From: Mactromeris polynyma
Lineage: Eukaryota; Mollusca; Bivalvia; Venerida; Mactridae
DNA length: 64,000 bases
Assembly (NCBI GenBank): GCA_032209605.1
Contig: JASFXZ010000001.1
Location: 10,434,256 to 10,498,255 of the forward strand
Reading direction: 5' to 3'
Position 1 is the first letter of the stretch; every line of letters starts with the position of its first letter. The notes beneath the pieces are model-generated. The model saw nothing but the letters and a program-made list of their open reading frames with translations. It did not search any database and was not told the DNA's origin. Below are positions 15,101-26,919 of the stretch, piece by piece. Both the position numbers and the translations under genes were made by a program.

Positions 15101-18100
15101 ATTCGTTGACTGATGTTTGCCCTCACACCTCCTTATTGTCTAATGATTCGTTGGCTGATGTTTGCCCTTCACCTCCTTATTCCCTAATGATTCGTTGACT
15201 GATGTTTGCCCTCACACCTCCTTATTGTCTAATGATTCGTTGGCCGATGTTTGCCCTTACACCTCCTTATTCCCTAATGATTTGTTGGCTGATGTTTGCC
15301 CTTACACCTCCTTATTGCCTAATGATTCGTTGGCTGATGTTTGCCCTTACACCTCCTTATTCCCTAATGATTCGTTGGCTGATGTTTGCCCTTACACCTC
15401 CTTATTCCCTAATGATTCGTTGACTGATGTTTGCCCTTACACCTCCTTATTCCCTAATGATTCGTTGACTGATGTTTGCCCTTACACCTCCTTATTGCCT
15501 AATGATTTGTTGGCTGATGTTTGCCCTTACACCTCCTTATTCCCTAATGATTCGTTGGCTGATGTTTGCCCTTACACCTCCTTATTGCCTAATGATTCGT
15601 TGGCTGATGTTTGCCCTTACACCTCCTTATTCCCTAATGATTCGTTGACTGATGTTTGCCCTTACACCTCCTTATTGCCTAATGATTCGTTGGCTGATGT
15701 TTGCCCTTACACCTCCTTATTCCCTAATGATTCGTTGACTGATGTTTGCCCTTACACCTCCTTATTGCCTAATGATTTGTTGGCTGATGTTTGCCCTTCA
15801 CCTCCTTATTGCCTAATGATTTGTTGGCTGATGTTTGCCCTTACACCTCCTTATTGCCTAATGATTTGTTGGCTGATGTTTGCCCTTCACCTCCTTATTG
15901 CCTAATATTTTGTTGGCTGATGTTTGCCCTTACACCTCCTTATTGCCTAATGATTCGTTGGCTGATGTTTGCCCTTACACCTCCTTATTCCCTAATGATT
16001 CGTTGACTGATGTTTGCCCTTACACCTCCTTATTGCCTAATGATTTGTTGGCTGATGTTTGCCCTTCACCTCCTTATTGCCTAATATTTTGTTGGCTGAT
16101 GTTTGCCCTTACACCTCCTTATTGCCTAATGATTCGTTGGCTGATGTTTGCCCTTACACCTCCTTATTGCCTAATGATTCGTTGGCTGATGTTTGCCCTT
16201 ACACCTCCTTATTGCCTAATGATTTGTTGACTGATGTTTGCCCTTACACCTCCTTATTGCCTAATGATTCGTTGGCTGATGTTTGCCCTTACACCTCCTT
16301 ATTCCCTAATGATTCGTTGACTGATGTTTGCCCTTACACCTCCTTATTCCCTAATGATTCGTTGGCTGATGTTTGCCCTTACACCTCCTTATTCCCTAAT
16401 GATTTGTTGGCTGATGTTTGCCCTTACACCTCCTTATTCCCTAATGATTTGTTGACTGATGTTTGCCCTTACACCTCCTTATTCCCGTATGATTTGTTGG
16501 CTGATGTTTGTCCTTACACCTCCTTATTCCCTAATGATTTGTTGGCTGATGTTTGGCCTCACACCACCTTATTGCCTAATGATTCGTTGGTTGATGTTTG
16601 CCCTTACACCTCCTTATTCCCGTATGATTTGTTGGCTGATGTTTGTCCTTACACCACCTTATTGCCTAATGATTCGTTGGCTGATGTTTGCCCTTACACC
16701 TCCTTATTGCCTAATGATTTGTTGGTTGATGTTTGCCCTTACACTTCCTTATTGCCTAATGATTTGTTGGCTGATGTTTGCCCTTACACTTCCTTATTGC
16801 CTAATGATTCGTTGGCTGATGTTTGCCCTTACACCTCCTTATTGCCTAATGATTTGTTGGCTGATGTTTGCCCTTAAACCTCCTTATTGCCTAATGATTT
16901 GTTGGCTGATGTTTGCCCTTACACTTCCTTATTGCCTAATGATTCGTTGGCTGATGTTTGCCCTTACACCTCCTTATTGCCTAATGATTCGTTGGTTGAT
17001 GTTTGCCCTTACACCTCCTTATTCCCGTATGATTCGTTGGCTGATGTTTGCCCTTACACCTCCTTATTGCCTAATGATTTGTTGGCTGATGTTTGCCCTT
17101 ACACCTCCTTATTGTCTAATGATTCGTTGACTGATGTTTGCCCTTACACCTCCTTATTCCCGTATGATTCGTTGGCTGATGTTTGCCCTTACACCTCCTT
17201 ATTGCCTAATGATTTGTTGGCTGATGTTTGCCCTTACACCTCCTTATTGCCTAATGATTTGTTGGCTGATGTTTGCCCTTACACCTCCTTATTGCCTAAT
17301 GATTCGTTGGCTGATGTTTGCCCTTACACCTCCTTATTGCCTAATGATTCGTTGACTGATGTTTGCCCTTACACCTCCTTTTTGCCTAATGATTCGTTGG
17401 CTGATGTTTGCCCTTACACCTCCTTATTACCGTATGATTCGTTGACTGATGTTTGCCCTTACACCTCCTTATTGCCTAATGATTCGTTGGCTGATGTTTG
17501 CCCTTACACCTCCTTATTGCCTAATGATTCGTTGGCTGATGTTTGCCCTTACACCTCCTTATTGCCTAATGATTCGTTGACTGATGTTTGCCCTTACACC
17601 TCCTTATTCCCTAATGATTTGTTGGCTGATGTTTGCACTTACACCTCCTTATTGCCTAATGATTTGTTGGCTGATGTTTGCCCTTACACCTCCTTATTGT
17701 CTAATGATTCGTTGACTGATGTTTGCCCTTACACCTCCTTATTGCCTAATGATTCGTTGGCTGATGTTTGCCCTTACACCTCCTTATTACCGTATGATTT
17801 GTTGGCTGATGTTTGCCCTTACACCTCCTTATTGCCTAATGATTCGTTGGCTGATGTTTGCCCTTACACCTCCTTATTGCCTAATGATTCGTTGACTGAT
17901 GTTTGCCCTTACACCTCCTTATTGCCTAATGATTCGTTGGCTGATGTTTGCCCTTACACCTCCTTATTACCGTATGATTCGTTGACTGATGTTTGCCCTT
18001 ACACCTCCTTATTGCCTAATGATTCGTTGGCTGATGTTTGCCCTTACACCTCCTTATTGCCTAATGATTCGTTGGCTGATGTTTGCCCTTACACCTCCTT

Positions 18101-21100
18101 ATTGCCTAATGATTCGTTGACTGATGTTTGCCCTTACACCTCCTTATTGCCTAATGATTCGTTGGCTGATGTTTGCCCTTACACCTCCTTATTGCCTAAT
18201 GATTCGTTGACTGATGTTTGCCCTTACACCTCCTTATTCCCTAATGATTTGTTGGCTGATGTTTGCCCTTACACCTCCTTATTCCCTAATGATTCGTTGG
18301 CTGATGTTTGCCCTTACACCTCCTTATTCCCTAATGATTTGTTGGCTGATGTTTGCCCTTACACCTCCTTATTCCCTAATGATTTGTTGGCTGATGTTTG
18401 CCCTTACACCTCCTTATTACCGTATGATTCGTTGACTGATGTTTGCCCTTACACCTCCTTATTGCCTAATGATTCGTTGGCTGATGTTTGCCCTTACACC
18501 TCCTTATTGCCTAATGATTCGTTGGCTGATGTTTGCCCTTACACCTCCTTATTGCCTAATGATTCGTTGACTGATGTTTGCCCTTACACCTCCTTATTGC
18601 CTAATGATTCGTTGACTGATTTTTGCCCTTACACCTCCTTATTGCCTAATGATTCGTTGGCTGATGTTTGCCCTTACACCTCCTTATTGCCTAATGATTC
18701 GTTGGCTGATGTTTGCCCTTACACCTCCTTATTCCCTAATGATTTGTTGGCTGATGTTTGCCCTTACACCTCCTTATTGCCTAATAATTTGTTGGCTGAT
18801 GTTTGCCCTTACACCTCCTTATTGCCTAATAATTTGTTGGCTGATGTTTGCCCTTACACCTCCTTATTGCCTAATAATTTGTTGGCTGATGTTTGCCCTT
18901 ACACCTCCTTATTCCCTAATGATTTGTTGGCTGATGTTTGCCCTTACACCTCCTTATTGCCTAATAATTTGTTGGCTGATGTTTGCCCTTACACCTCCTT
19001 ATTGCCTAATAATTTGTTGGCTGATGTTTGCCCTTACACCTCCTTATTGCCTAATGATTCGTTGGCTGATGTTTGCCCTTACACCTCCTTATTCCCTAAT
19101 GATTCGTTGGCTGATGTTTGCCCTTACACCTCCTTATTGCCTAATAATTTGTTGGCTGATGTTTGCCCTTACACCTCCTTATTCCCTAATGATTTGTTGG
19201 CTGATGTTTGCCCTTACACCTCCTTATTCCCTAATGATTTGTTGGCTGATGTTTGCCCTTACACCTCCTTATTGCCTAATAATTTGTTGGCTGATGTTTG
19301 CCCTTACACCTCCTTATTGCCTTATAATTTGTTGGCTGATGTTTGCCCTTACACCTCCTTATTGCCTAATAATTCGTTGGCTGATGTTTGCCCTTACACC
19401 TCCTTATTGCCTAATGATTTGTTGGCTGATGTTTGCCCTTACACCTCCTTATTGCCTAATAATTCGTTGGCTGATGTTTGCCCTTACACCTCCTTATTCC
19501 CTAATGATTTGTTGGCTGATGTTTGCCCTTACACCTCCTTATTGCCTAATGATTCGTTGGCTGATGTTTGCCCTTACACCTCCTTATTGCCTAATGATTC
19601 GTTGGCTGATGTTTGCCCTTACACCTCCTTATTCCTTAATGATTTGTTGGCTGATGTTTGCCCTCACACCTCATTATTCCCTAATGATTCGTTGGCTGAT
19701 GTTTGCCCTTACACCTCCTTATTCCTTAATGATTCGTTGGCTGATGTTTGCCCTTACACCTCCTTATTGCCGTATGATTTGTTGACTGATGTTTGCCCTT
19801 ACACCTCCTTATTGCCTAATGATTCGTTGGCTGATGTTTGCCCTTACACCTCCTTATTCCCTAATGATTTGTTGGCTGATGTTTGCCCTTACACCTCCTT
19901 ATTGCCGTATGATTTGTTGACTGATGTTTGCCCTTACACCTCCTTATTGCCGTATGATTCGTTGGCCGATGTTTGCCCTTACACCTCCTTATTCCCTAAT
20001 GATTCGTTGGCTGATGTTTGCCCTTACACCTCCTTATTGTCGTATGATTTGTTGGCTGATGTTTGCCCTTACACCTCCTTATTGCCTAATGATTCGTTGG
20101 CTGATGTTTGTCCTTACACCTCCTTATTGCCTAATGATTTGTTGGCTGATGTTTGCCCTTACACCTCCTTATTGCCTAATGATTCGTTGGCTGATGTTTG
20201 CCCTTACACCTCCTTATTGCCTAATGATTCGTTGGCCGATGTTTGCCCTTACACCTCCTTATTGCCTAATGATTCGTTGGCTGATGTTTGCCCTTACACC
20301 TCCTTATTGCCTAATGATTCGTTGGCTGATGTTTGCCCTTACACCTCCTTATTGCCTAATGATTCGTTGGCTGATGTTTGCCCTTACACCTCCTTATTGC
20401 CTAATGATTTGTTGGCTGATGTTTGCCCTTACACCTCCTTATTGCCTAATGATTCGTTGGCTGATGTTTGTCCTTACACCTCCTTATTGCCTAATGATTT
20501 GTTGGCTGATGTTTGCCCTTACACCTCCTTATTGTCTAATGATTCGTTGGCTGATGTTTGCCCTTACACCTCCTTATTGCCTAATAATTTGTTGGCTGAT
20601 GTTTGCCCTTACACCTCCTTATTGCCTAATGATTCGTTGGCTGATGTTTGCCCTTACACCTCCTTATTGCCTAATAATTCGTTGGCTGATGTTTGCCCTT
20701 ACACCTCCTTATTGCCTAATGATTCGTTGGCTGATGTTTGCCCTTACACCTCCTTATTCCCTAATGATTTGTTGACTGATGTTTGCCCTTACACCTCCTT
20801 ATTGCCTAATGATTCGTTGACTGATGTTTGCCCTTACACCTCCTTATTGCCTAATGATTCGTTGACTGATGTTTGCCCTTACACCTCCTTATTCCCTAAT
20901 GATTCGTTGACTGATGTTTGCCCTTACACCTCCTTATTGCCTAATAATTTGTTGGCTGATGTTTGCCCTTACACCTCCTTATTCCCTAATGATTTGTTGG
21001 CTGATGTTTGCCCTTACACCTCCTTATTCCCTAATGATTTGTTGGCTGATGTTTGCCCTTACACCTCCTTATTGCCTAATAATTTGTTGGCTGATGTTTG

Positions 21101-24100
21101 CCCTTACACCTCCTTATTGCCTTATAATTTGTTGGCTGATGTTTGCCCTTACACCTCCTTATTGCCTAATGATTCGTTGGCTGATGTTTGCCCTTACACC
21201 TCCTTATTCCCTAATGATTCGTTGACTGATGTTTGCCCTTACACCTCCTTATTGCCTAATGATTTGTTGGCTGATGTTTGCCCTTCACCTCCTTATTGCC
21301 TAATATTTTGTTGGCTGATGTTTGCCCTTACTCCTCCTTATTGCCTAATGATTTGTTGGCTGATGTTTGCCCTTACACCTCCTTATTGCCTAATGATTTG
21401 TTGACTGATGTTTGCCCTTACACCTCCTTATTGCCTAATGATTCGTTGGCTGATGTTTGCCCTTACACCTCCTTATTCCCTAATGATTCGTTGACTGATG
21501 TTTGCCCTTACACCTCCTTATTCCCTAATGATTCGTTGGCTGATGTTTGCCCTTACACCTCCTTATTCCCTAATGATTTGTTGGCTGATGTTTGCCCTTA
21601 CACCTCCTTATTCCCTAATGATTTGTTGACTGATGTTTGCCCTTACACCTCCTTATTCCCGTATGATTTGTTGGCTGATGTTTGTCCTTACACCTCCTTA
21701 TTCCCTAATGATTTGTTGGCTGATGTTTGTCCTCACACCACCTTATTGCCTAATGATTCGTTGGTTGATGTTTGCCCTTACACCTCCTTATTCCCGTATG
21801 ATTTGTTGGCTGATGTTTGTCCTTACACCACCTTATTGCCTAATGATTCGTTGGCTGATGTTTGCCCTTACACCTCCTTATTGCCTAATGATTTGTTGGT
21901 TGATGTTTGCCCTTACACTTCCTTATTGCCTAATGATTTGTTGGCTGATGTTTGCCCTTACACTTCCTTATTGCCTAATGATTCGTTGGCTGATGTTTGC
22001 CCTTACACCTCCTTATTGCCTAATGATTTGTTGGCTGATGTTTGCCCTTAAACCTCCTTATTGCCTAATGATTTGTTGGCTGATGTTTGCCCTTACACTT
22101 CCTTATTGCCTAATGATTCGTTGGCTGATGTTTGCCCTTACACCTCCTTATTGCCTAATGATTCGTTGGTTGATGTTTGCCCTTACACCTCCTTATTCCC
22201 GTATGATTCGTTGGCTGATGTTTGCCCTTACACCTCCTTATTGCCTAATGATTTGTTGGCTGATGTTTGCCCTTACACCTCCTTATTGTCTAATGATTCG
22301 TTGACTGATGTTTGCCCTTACACCTCCTTATTCCCGTATGATTCGTTGGCTGATGTTTGCCCTTACACCTCCTTATTGCCTAATGATTTGTTGGCTGATG
22401 TTTGCCCTTACACCTCCTTATTGTCTAATGATTCGTTGACTGATGTTTGCCCTTACACCTCCTTATTGCCTAATGATTCGTTGGCTGATGTTTGCCCTTT
22501 CACCTCCTTATTACCGTATGATTTGTTGGCTGATGTTTGCCCTTACACCTCCTTATTGCCTAATGATTCGTTGGCTGATGTTTGCCCTTACACCTCCTTA
22601 TTGCCTAATGATTCGTTGGTTGATGTTTGCCCTTACACCTCCTTATTGCCTAATGATTCGTTGGCTGATGTTTGCCCTTACACCTCCTTATTACCGTATG
22701 ATTCGTTGACTGATGTTTGCCCTTACACCTCCTTATTGCCTAATGATTCGTTGGCTGATGTTTGCCCTTACACCTCCTTATTGCCTAATGATTTGTTGGC
22801 TGATGTTTGCCCTTACACCTCCTTATTGCCTAATGATTCGTTGACTGATGTTTGCCCTTACACCTCCTTATTCCCTAATGATTTGTTGGCTGATGTTTGC
22901 CCTTACACCTCCTTATTGCCTAATGATTTGTTGGCTGATGTTTGCCCTTACACCTCCTTATTGTCTAATGATTCGTTGACTGATGTTTGCCCTTACACCT
23001 CCTTATTGCCTAATGATTCGTTGGCTGATGTTTGCCCTTACACCTCCTTATTACCGTATGATTTGTTGGCTGATGTTTGCCCTTACACCTCCTTATTGCC
23101 TAATGATTTGTTGGCTGATGTTTGCCCTTACACCTCCTTATTGCCTAATGATTTGTTGGCTGATGTTTGCCCTTACACCTCCTTATTCCCTAATGATTCG
23201 TTGGCTGATGTTTGCCCTTACACCTCCTTATTCCCTAATGATTTGTTGGCTGATGTTTACCCTTACACCTCCTTATTCCCTAATGATTTGTTGGCTGATG
23301 TTTGCCCTTACACCTCCTTATTACCGTATGATTCGTTGACTGATGTTTGCCCTTACACCTCCTTATTGCCTAATGATTCGTTGGCTGATGTTTGCCCTTA
23401 CACCTCCTTATTCCCTAATGATTCGTTGGCTGATGTTTGCCCTTACACCTCCTTATTCCCTAATGATTCGTTGGCTGATGTTTGCCCTTACACCTCCTTA
23501 TTGCCTAATGATTCGTTGGCTGATGTTTGCCCTTACACCTCCTTATTGCCTAATGATTCGTTGACTGATGTTTGCCCTTACACCTCCTTATTGCCTAATG
23601 ATTCGTTGACTGATGTTTGCCCTTACACCTCCTTATTGCCTAATGATTCGTTGGCTGATGTTTGCCCTTACACCTCCTTATTGCCTAATGATTCGTTGGC
23701 TGATGTTTGCCCTTACACCTCCTTATTCCCTAATGATTTGTTGGCTGATGTTTGCCCTTACACCTCCTTATTGCCTAATAATTTGTTGGCTGATGTTTGC
23801 CCTTACACCTCCTTATTGCCTAATAATTTGTTGGCTGATGTTTGCCCTTACACCTCCTTATTGCCTAATAATTTGTTGGCTGATGTTTGCCCTTACACCT
23901 CCTTATTCCCTAATGATTTGTTGGCTGATGTTTGCCCTTACACCTCCTTATTGCCTAATAATTTGTTGGCTGATGTTTGCCCTTACACCTCCTTATTGCC
24001 TAATAATTTGTTGGCTGATGTTTGCCCTTACACCTCCTTATTGCCTAATGATTCGTTGGCTGATGTTTGCCCTTACACCTCCTTATTCCCTAATGATTCG

Positions 24101-26863
24101 TTGGCTGATGTTTGCCCTTACACCTCCTTATTGCCTAATAATTTGTTGGCTGATGTTTGCCCTTACACCTCCTTATTCCCTAATGATTTGTTGGCTGATG
24201 TTTGCCCTTACACCTCCTTATTCCCTAATGATTTGTTGGCTGATGTTTGCCCTTACACCTCCTTATTGCCTTATAATTTGTTGGCTGATGTTTGCCCTTA
24301 CACCTCCTTATTGCCTAATAATTCGTTGGCTGATGTTTGCCCTTACACCTCCTTATTGCCTAATGATTTGTTGGCTGATGTTTGCCCTTACACCTCCTTA
24401 TTGCCTAATAATTCGTTGGCTGATGTTTGCCCTTACATCTCCTTATTCCCTAATGATTTGTTGGCTGATGTTTGCCCTTACACCTCCTTATTGCCTAATG
24501 ATTCGTTGGCTGATGTTTGCCCTTACACCTCCTTATTGCCTAATGATTCGTTGGCTGATGTTTGCCCTTACACCTCCTTATTCCTTAATGATTTGTTGGC
24601 TGATGTTTGCCCTTACACCTCCTTATTGCCTAATGATTCGTTGGCTGATGTTTGCCCTTACACTTCCTTATTGCCTAATAATTTGTTGGCTGATGTTTGC
24701 CCTTACACCTCCTTATTGTCGTATGATTTGTTGACTGATGTTTGCCCTTACACCTCCTTATTGCCTAATGATTCGTTGGCTGATGTTTGCCCTTACACCT
24801 CCTTATTCCCTAATGATTTGTTGGCTGATGTTTGCCCTTACACCTCCTTATTGCCGTATGATTTGTTGACTGATGTTTGCCCTTACACCTCCTTATTGCC
24901 GTATGATTTGTTGACTGATGTTTGCCCTTACACCTCCTTATTCCCTAATGATTCGTTGGCCGATGTTTGCCCTTACACCTCCTTATTCCCTAATGATTCG
25001 TTGGCTGATGTTTGCCCTTACACCTCCTTATTGCCGTATGATTTGTTGGCTGATGTTTGCCCTTACACCTCCTTATTGCCTAATGATTCGTTGGCTGATG
25101 TTTGCCCTTACACCTCCTTATTGCCTAATGATTCGTTGGCCGATGTTTGCCCTTACACCTCCTTATTGCCTAATGATTCGTTGGCTGATGTTTGCCCTTA
25201 CACCTCCTTATTGCCTAATGATTCGTTGGCTGATGTTTGCCCTTACACCTCCTTATTGCCTAATGATTCGTTGGCTGATGTTTGCCCTTACACCTCCTTA
25301 TTGCCTAATGATTTGTTGGCTGATGTTTGCCCTTACACCTCCTTATTGCCTAATGATTCGTTGGCTGATGTTTGTCCTTACACCTCCTTATTGCCTAATG
25401 ATTTGTTGGCTGATGTTTGCCCTTACACCTCCTTATTGTCTAATGATTCGTTGGCTGATGTTTGCCCTTACACCTCCTTATTGCCTAATAATTTGTTGGC
25501 TGATGTTTGCCCTTACACCTCCTTATTGCCTAATGATTCGTTGGCTGATGTTTGCCCTTACACCTCCTTATTGCCTAATAATTCGTTGGCTGATGTTTGC
25601 CCTTACACCTCCTTATTGCCTAATGATTCGTTGGCTGATGTTTGCCCTTACACCTCCTTATTCCCTAATGATTTGTTGACTGATGTTTGCCCTTACACCT
25701 CCTTATTGCCTAATGATTCGTTGACTGATGTTTGCCCTTACACCTCCTTATTGCCTAATGATTCGTTGACTGATGTTTGCCCTTACACCTCCTTATTCCC
25801 TAATGATTCGTTGACTGATGTTTGCCCTTACACCTCCTTATTCCTTAATGATTTGTTGGCTGATGTTTGCCCTTACACCACCTTATTGCCTAATGATTCG
25901 TTGGCTGATGTTTGCCCTTACACCTCCTTATTGCCTAATGATTCGTTGGCTGATGTTTGCCCTTACACCTCCTTATTGCCTAATGATTCGTTGGCTGATG
26001 TTTGCCCTTACACCTCCTTATTCCTTAATGATTTGCTGGCTGATGTTTTCCTGGGATCTATGTGTGGAGGCATTTGCTTGTGTCTGTGGCGCTTCATGTA
26101 ATATTTATATATACTCGTATTGGAGAAGTGCTTTCCTTCGCACCTTTTGAAGTAATAATTATTTATATTTGTGCATGGATTTCTTGTCATCTTCTGTTCA
26201 TATAAAATCTTTCGGTGCAGTTTGATTTGTTTTATTATAAAACGAGTTGTGCCATTGAGCCAAATAACTGGTATTACAAAATGGGTTCTTCAAAATCATG
26301 ACTGTATTATATGGAGTTTTACTATCTTCTTTTTTTCAAATAAGGCTTATTTTGCATCTGTTATTAAACATTCTAGTATTAAAAGAAATAAAACGGTTCT
26401 GTGCCTCATACTGTTTAATACGAAACGTGTAGCGTCTAGAAAATTGGTATTACAAAACGTGTTCTTTACAATCACATATTTATTGCACGAGTTTTCATTT
26501 TATATTCGGAAATAAGACTTATTCTACATATGTATACTGGTTTCCAGTAATTTCATGTTGTCAACTTGTAAAATAAATGAGCTTTTGTTACATAAGGGTC
26601 TGTAACAGAGATTTTAAAATTATTAAGTAAAACTGAATCAATACGACCTGATTTTCAAACTGTATTGGTTGGAATACTCCGTGGTCTGTTGTTTGTCCGT
26701 ATGTTGGTTTGCAGTCAAACTCATATATGCTGCCTAACACCTTAGAATTTGTGTTATTATTTGCATACACATATAATTCCACTACATAACTACACAGACA
26801 AGGATATTCCGCTCGAGAAACTGAAACACTTATAAACACTAATAGTGCAATAACTAGACGCAT
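6109..26863 (-). CDS. Secreted C-type lectin A (SH3b-like + Thr-rich linker + CTLD)
   Basis: Nine coding exons on the minus strand: 26863-26648, 14044-13969, 12580-12497, 12042-11962, 11402-11314, 10619-10523, 9803-9666, 7329-7221 and 6148-6109. They total 930 nt (309 aa) with every phase consistent. Residues 1-18 form a signal peptide (MRLVIALLVFISVSVSRA). Residues 20-97 have an SH3b-like pattern (NSKVLG, then DCKPTYG, and GYVE at the start of exon 2). Residues 98-152 are a Ser/Thr-rich linker. Residues 153-296 are a C-type lectin domain with ESCYSF, HLVFVNSSEEQNF, LWIGGMDD, GTWLWRD, HHQPNN, EEDC, WYDYLC and YICE, including all six expected cysteines. The sugar-site triplet is QPN and the WND position reads WYD. 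The last exon adds SYSTAVGASVIVG. A secreted carbohydrate-binding or innate-immune role is inferred from the family. The exon 3 acceptor is ambiguous: an alternative AG is also in frame. Intron 1 (12.6 kb) contains the 45-bp array. Confidence 0.86.
6410..6825. repeat. Degenerate 22-bp tandem repeat
   Basis: About 18-19 diverged units of a 22-bp motif with consensus near tgcatttcgaattggtgata. Periodicity is easiest to see at 6430-6600, where each unit starts t(a/g)cat. It lies in intron 8 of lectin A and shows no coding potential. Confidence 0.85.
7373..8345. repeat. 70-bp tandem repeat array
   Basis: About 14 copies with a regular 70-bp period. The string atacacagtgaa recurs at 7381, 7451, 7521, 7591, 7661, 7731, 7801, 7871, 7940, 8010, 8080, 8150, 8220 and 8290. 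Units differ at a few positions and one carries a single-base deletion. The array sits in intron 7 of lectin A, with its edge only about 45 bp from the exon 8 acceptor. Confidence 0.96.
8343..8570. mobile_element. Short hAT-like MITE inserted in the 70-bp array
   Basis: The left end caggggtgtatctagtcc and the right end, reverse complemented (cagtggcgtagctgccgtta), form imperfect inverted repeats of the CAGNGGCGTAGCT type common to hAT elements. The 70-bp repeat sequence breaks off at ctgcact and resumes at gcactaact after the insert, so this is an insertion into a repeat unit. There is no coding capacity. The exact target duplication is blurred (about 5 bp, gcact). Confidence 0.6.
8756..9190. 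mobile_element. Decayed pogo/mariner-like repeat remnant
   Basis: Non-coding sequence with repeated phrases about gcgaccgctttg, gcgaccag and taagagaccactttttg. It resembles in style the short TIR repeats with cttaaagaccacc found further right in the window. Ends and target duplication are not clear. It lies in intron 7 of lectin A. Confidence 0.35.
10140..10250. repeat. AT-rich imperfect 58-bp duplication
   Basis: A block containing tacttaattaact, gataattatgtgg and aactagata is present twice (about 10140-10185 and 10198-10243). It is internally near-palindromic. It lies in intron 6 of lectin A, about 90 bp after a run of ten G residues at about 10050. Confidence 0.6.
13770..13860 (-). mobile_element. 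Possible tRNA-derived SINE remnant
   Basis: Read on the minus strand, ggaggtcgtgagttcagaac resembles a pol III B box and its flank, preceded by sequence resembling a tRNA-like head. The A box is poorly preserved and no tail was identified. It lies in intron 1 of lectin A. Confidence 0.35.
14903..26046. repeat. 11.1-kb array of a 45-bp minisatellite
   Basis: About 248 tandem copies of a 45-bp unit containing tgatgtttgcccttacacct and taatgattcgttggc. Units differ at a handful of recurrent sites (gattcg/gatttg, ggctg/gactg, ttgcc/ttccc, aatgat/aataat, taatg/gtatg). A few 44-bp units (cccttcacc instead of cccttacacc) shift the frame. The block at about 16.0-20.9 kb is repeated at about 21.2-26.0 kb with an offset of 5174-5219 bp. 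A distinctive cccttaaacc variant appears at 16874 and again at 22048. Because 45 is a multiple of 3 and the unit lacks stops in two plus frames, open frames of 1505 and 1346 codons appear. The unit-to-unit changes are freely amino-acid-changing, which argues against coding. The array fills most of intron 1 of lectin A. Confidence 0.97.
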
Positions 26864-26904
26864 TTTTCTAACAGATCACGAACAACAATGATAAATTGTC
26901 GACC

Positions 26905-26914
26905 TTATATATAA
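26905..26914 (-). promoter_or_regulatory. TATA box of lectin A
   Basis: TTTATATATAA lies on the minus strand about 45 nt upstream of the exon 1 ATG (26863). The stretch between them shares tttatcattgttgttc with the equivalent position of lectin B, which suggests a conserved core promoter and leader. Confidence 0.55.
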
Positions 26915-26919
26915 AACTC

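Noticed and set aside
15162..16006. Short overlapping plus-strand open frames in the first part of the 45-bp array
   Set aside because: Frame changes are caused by 44-bp units. Same artefact as the long frames.
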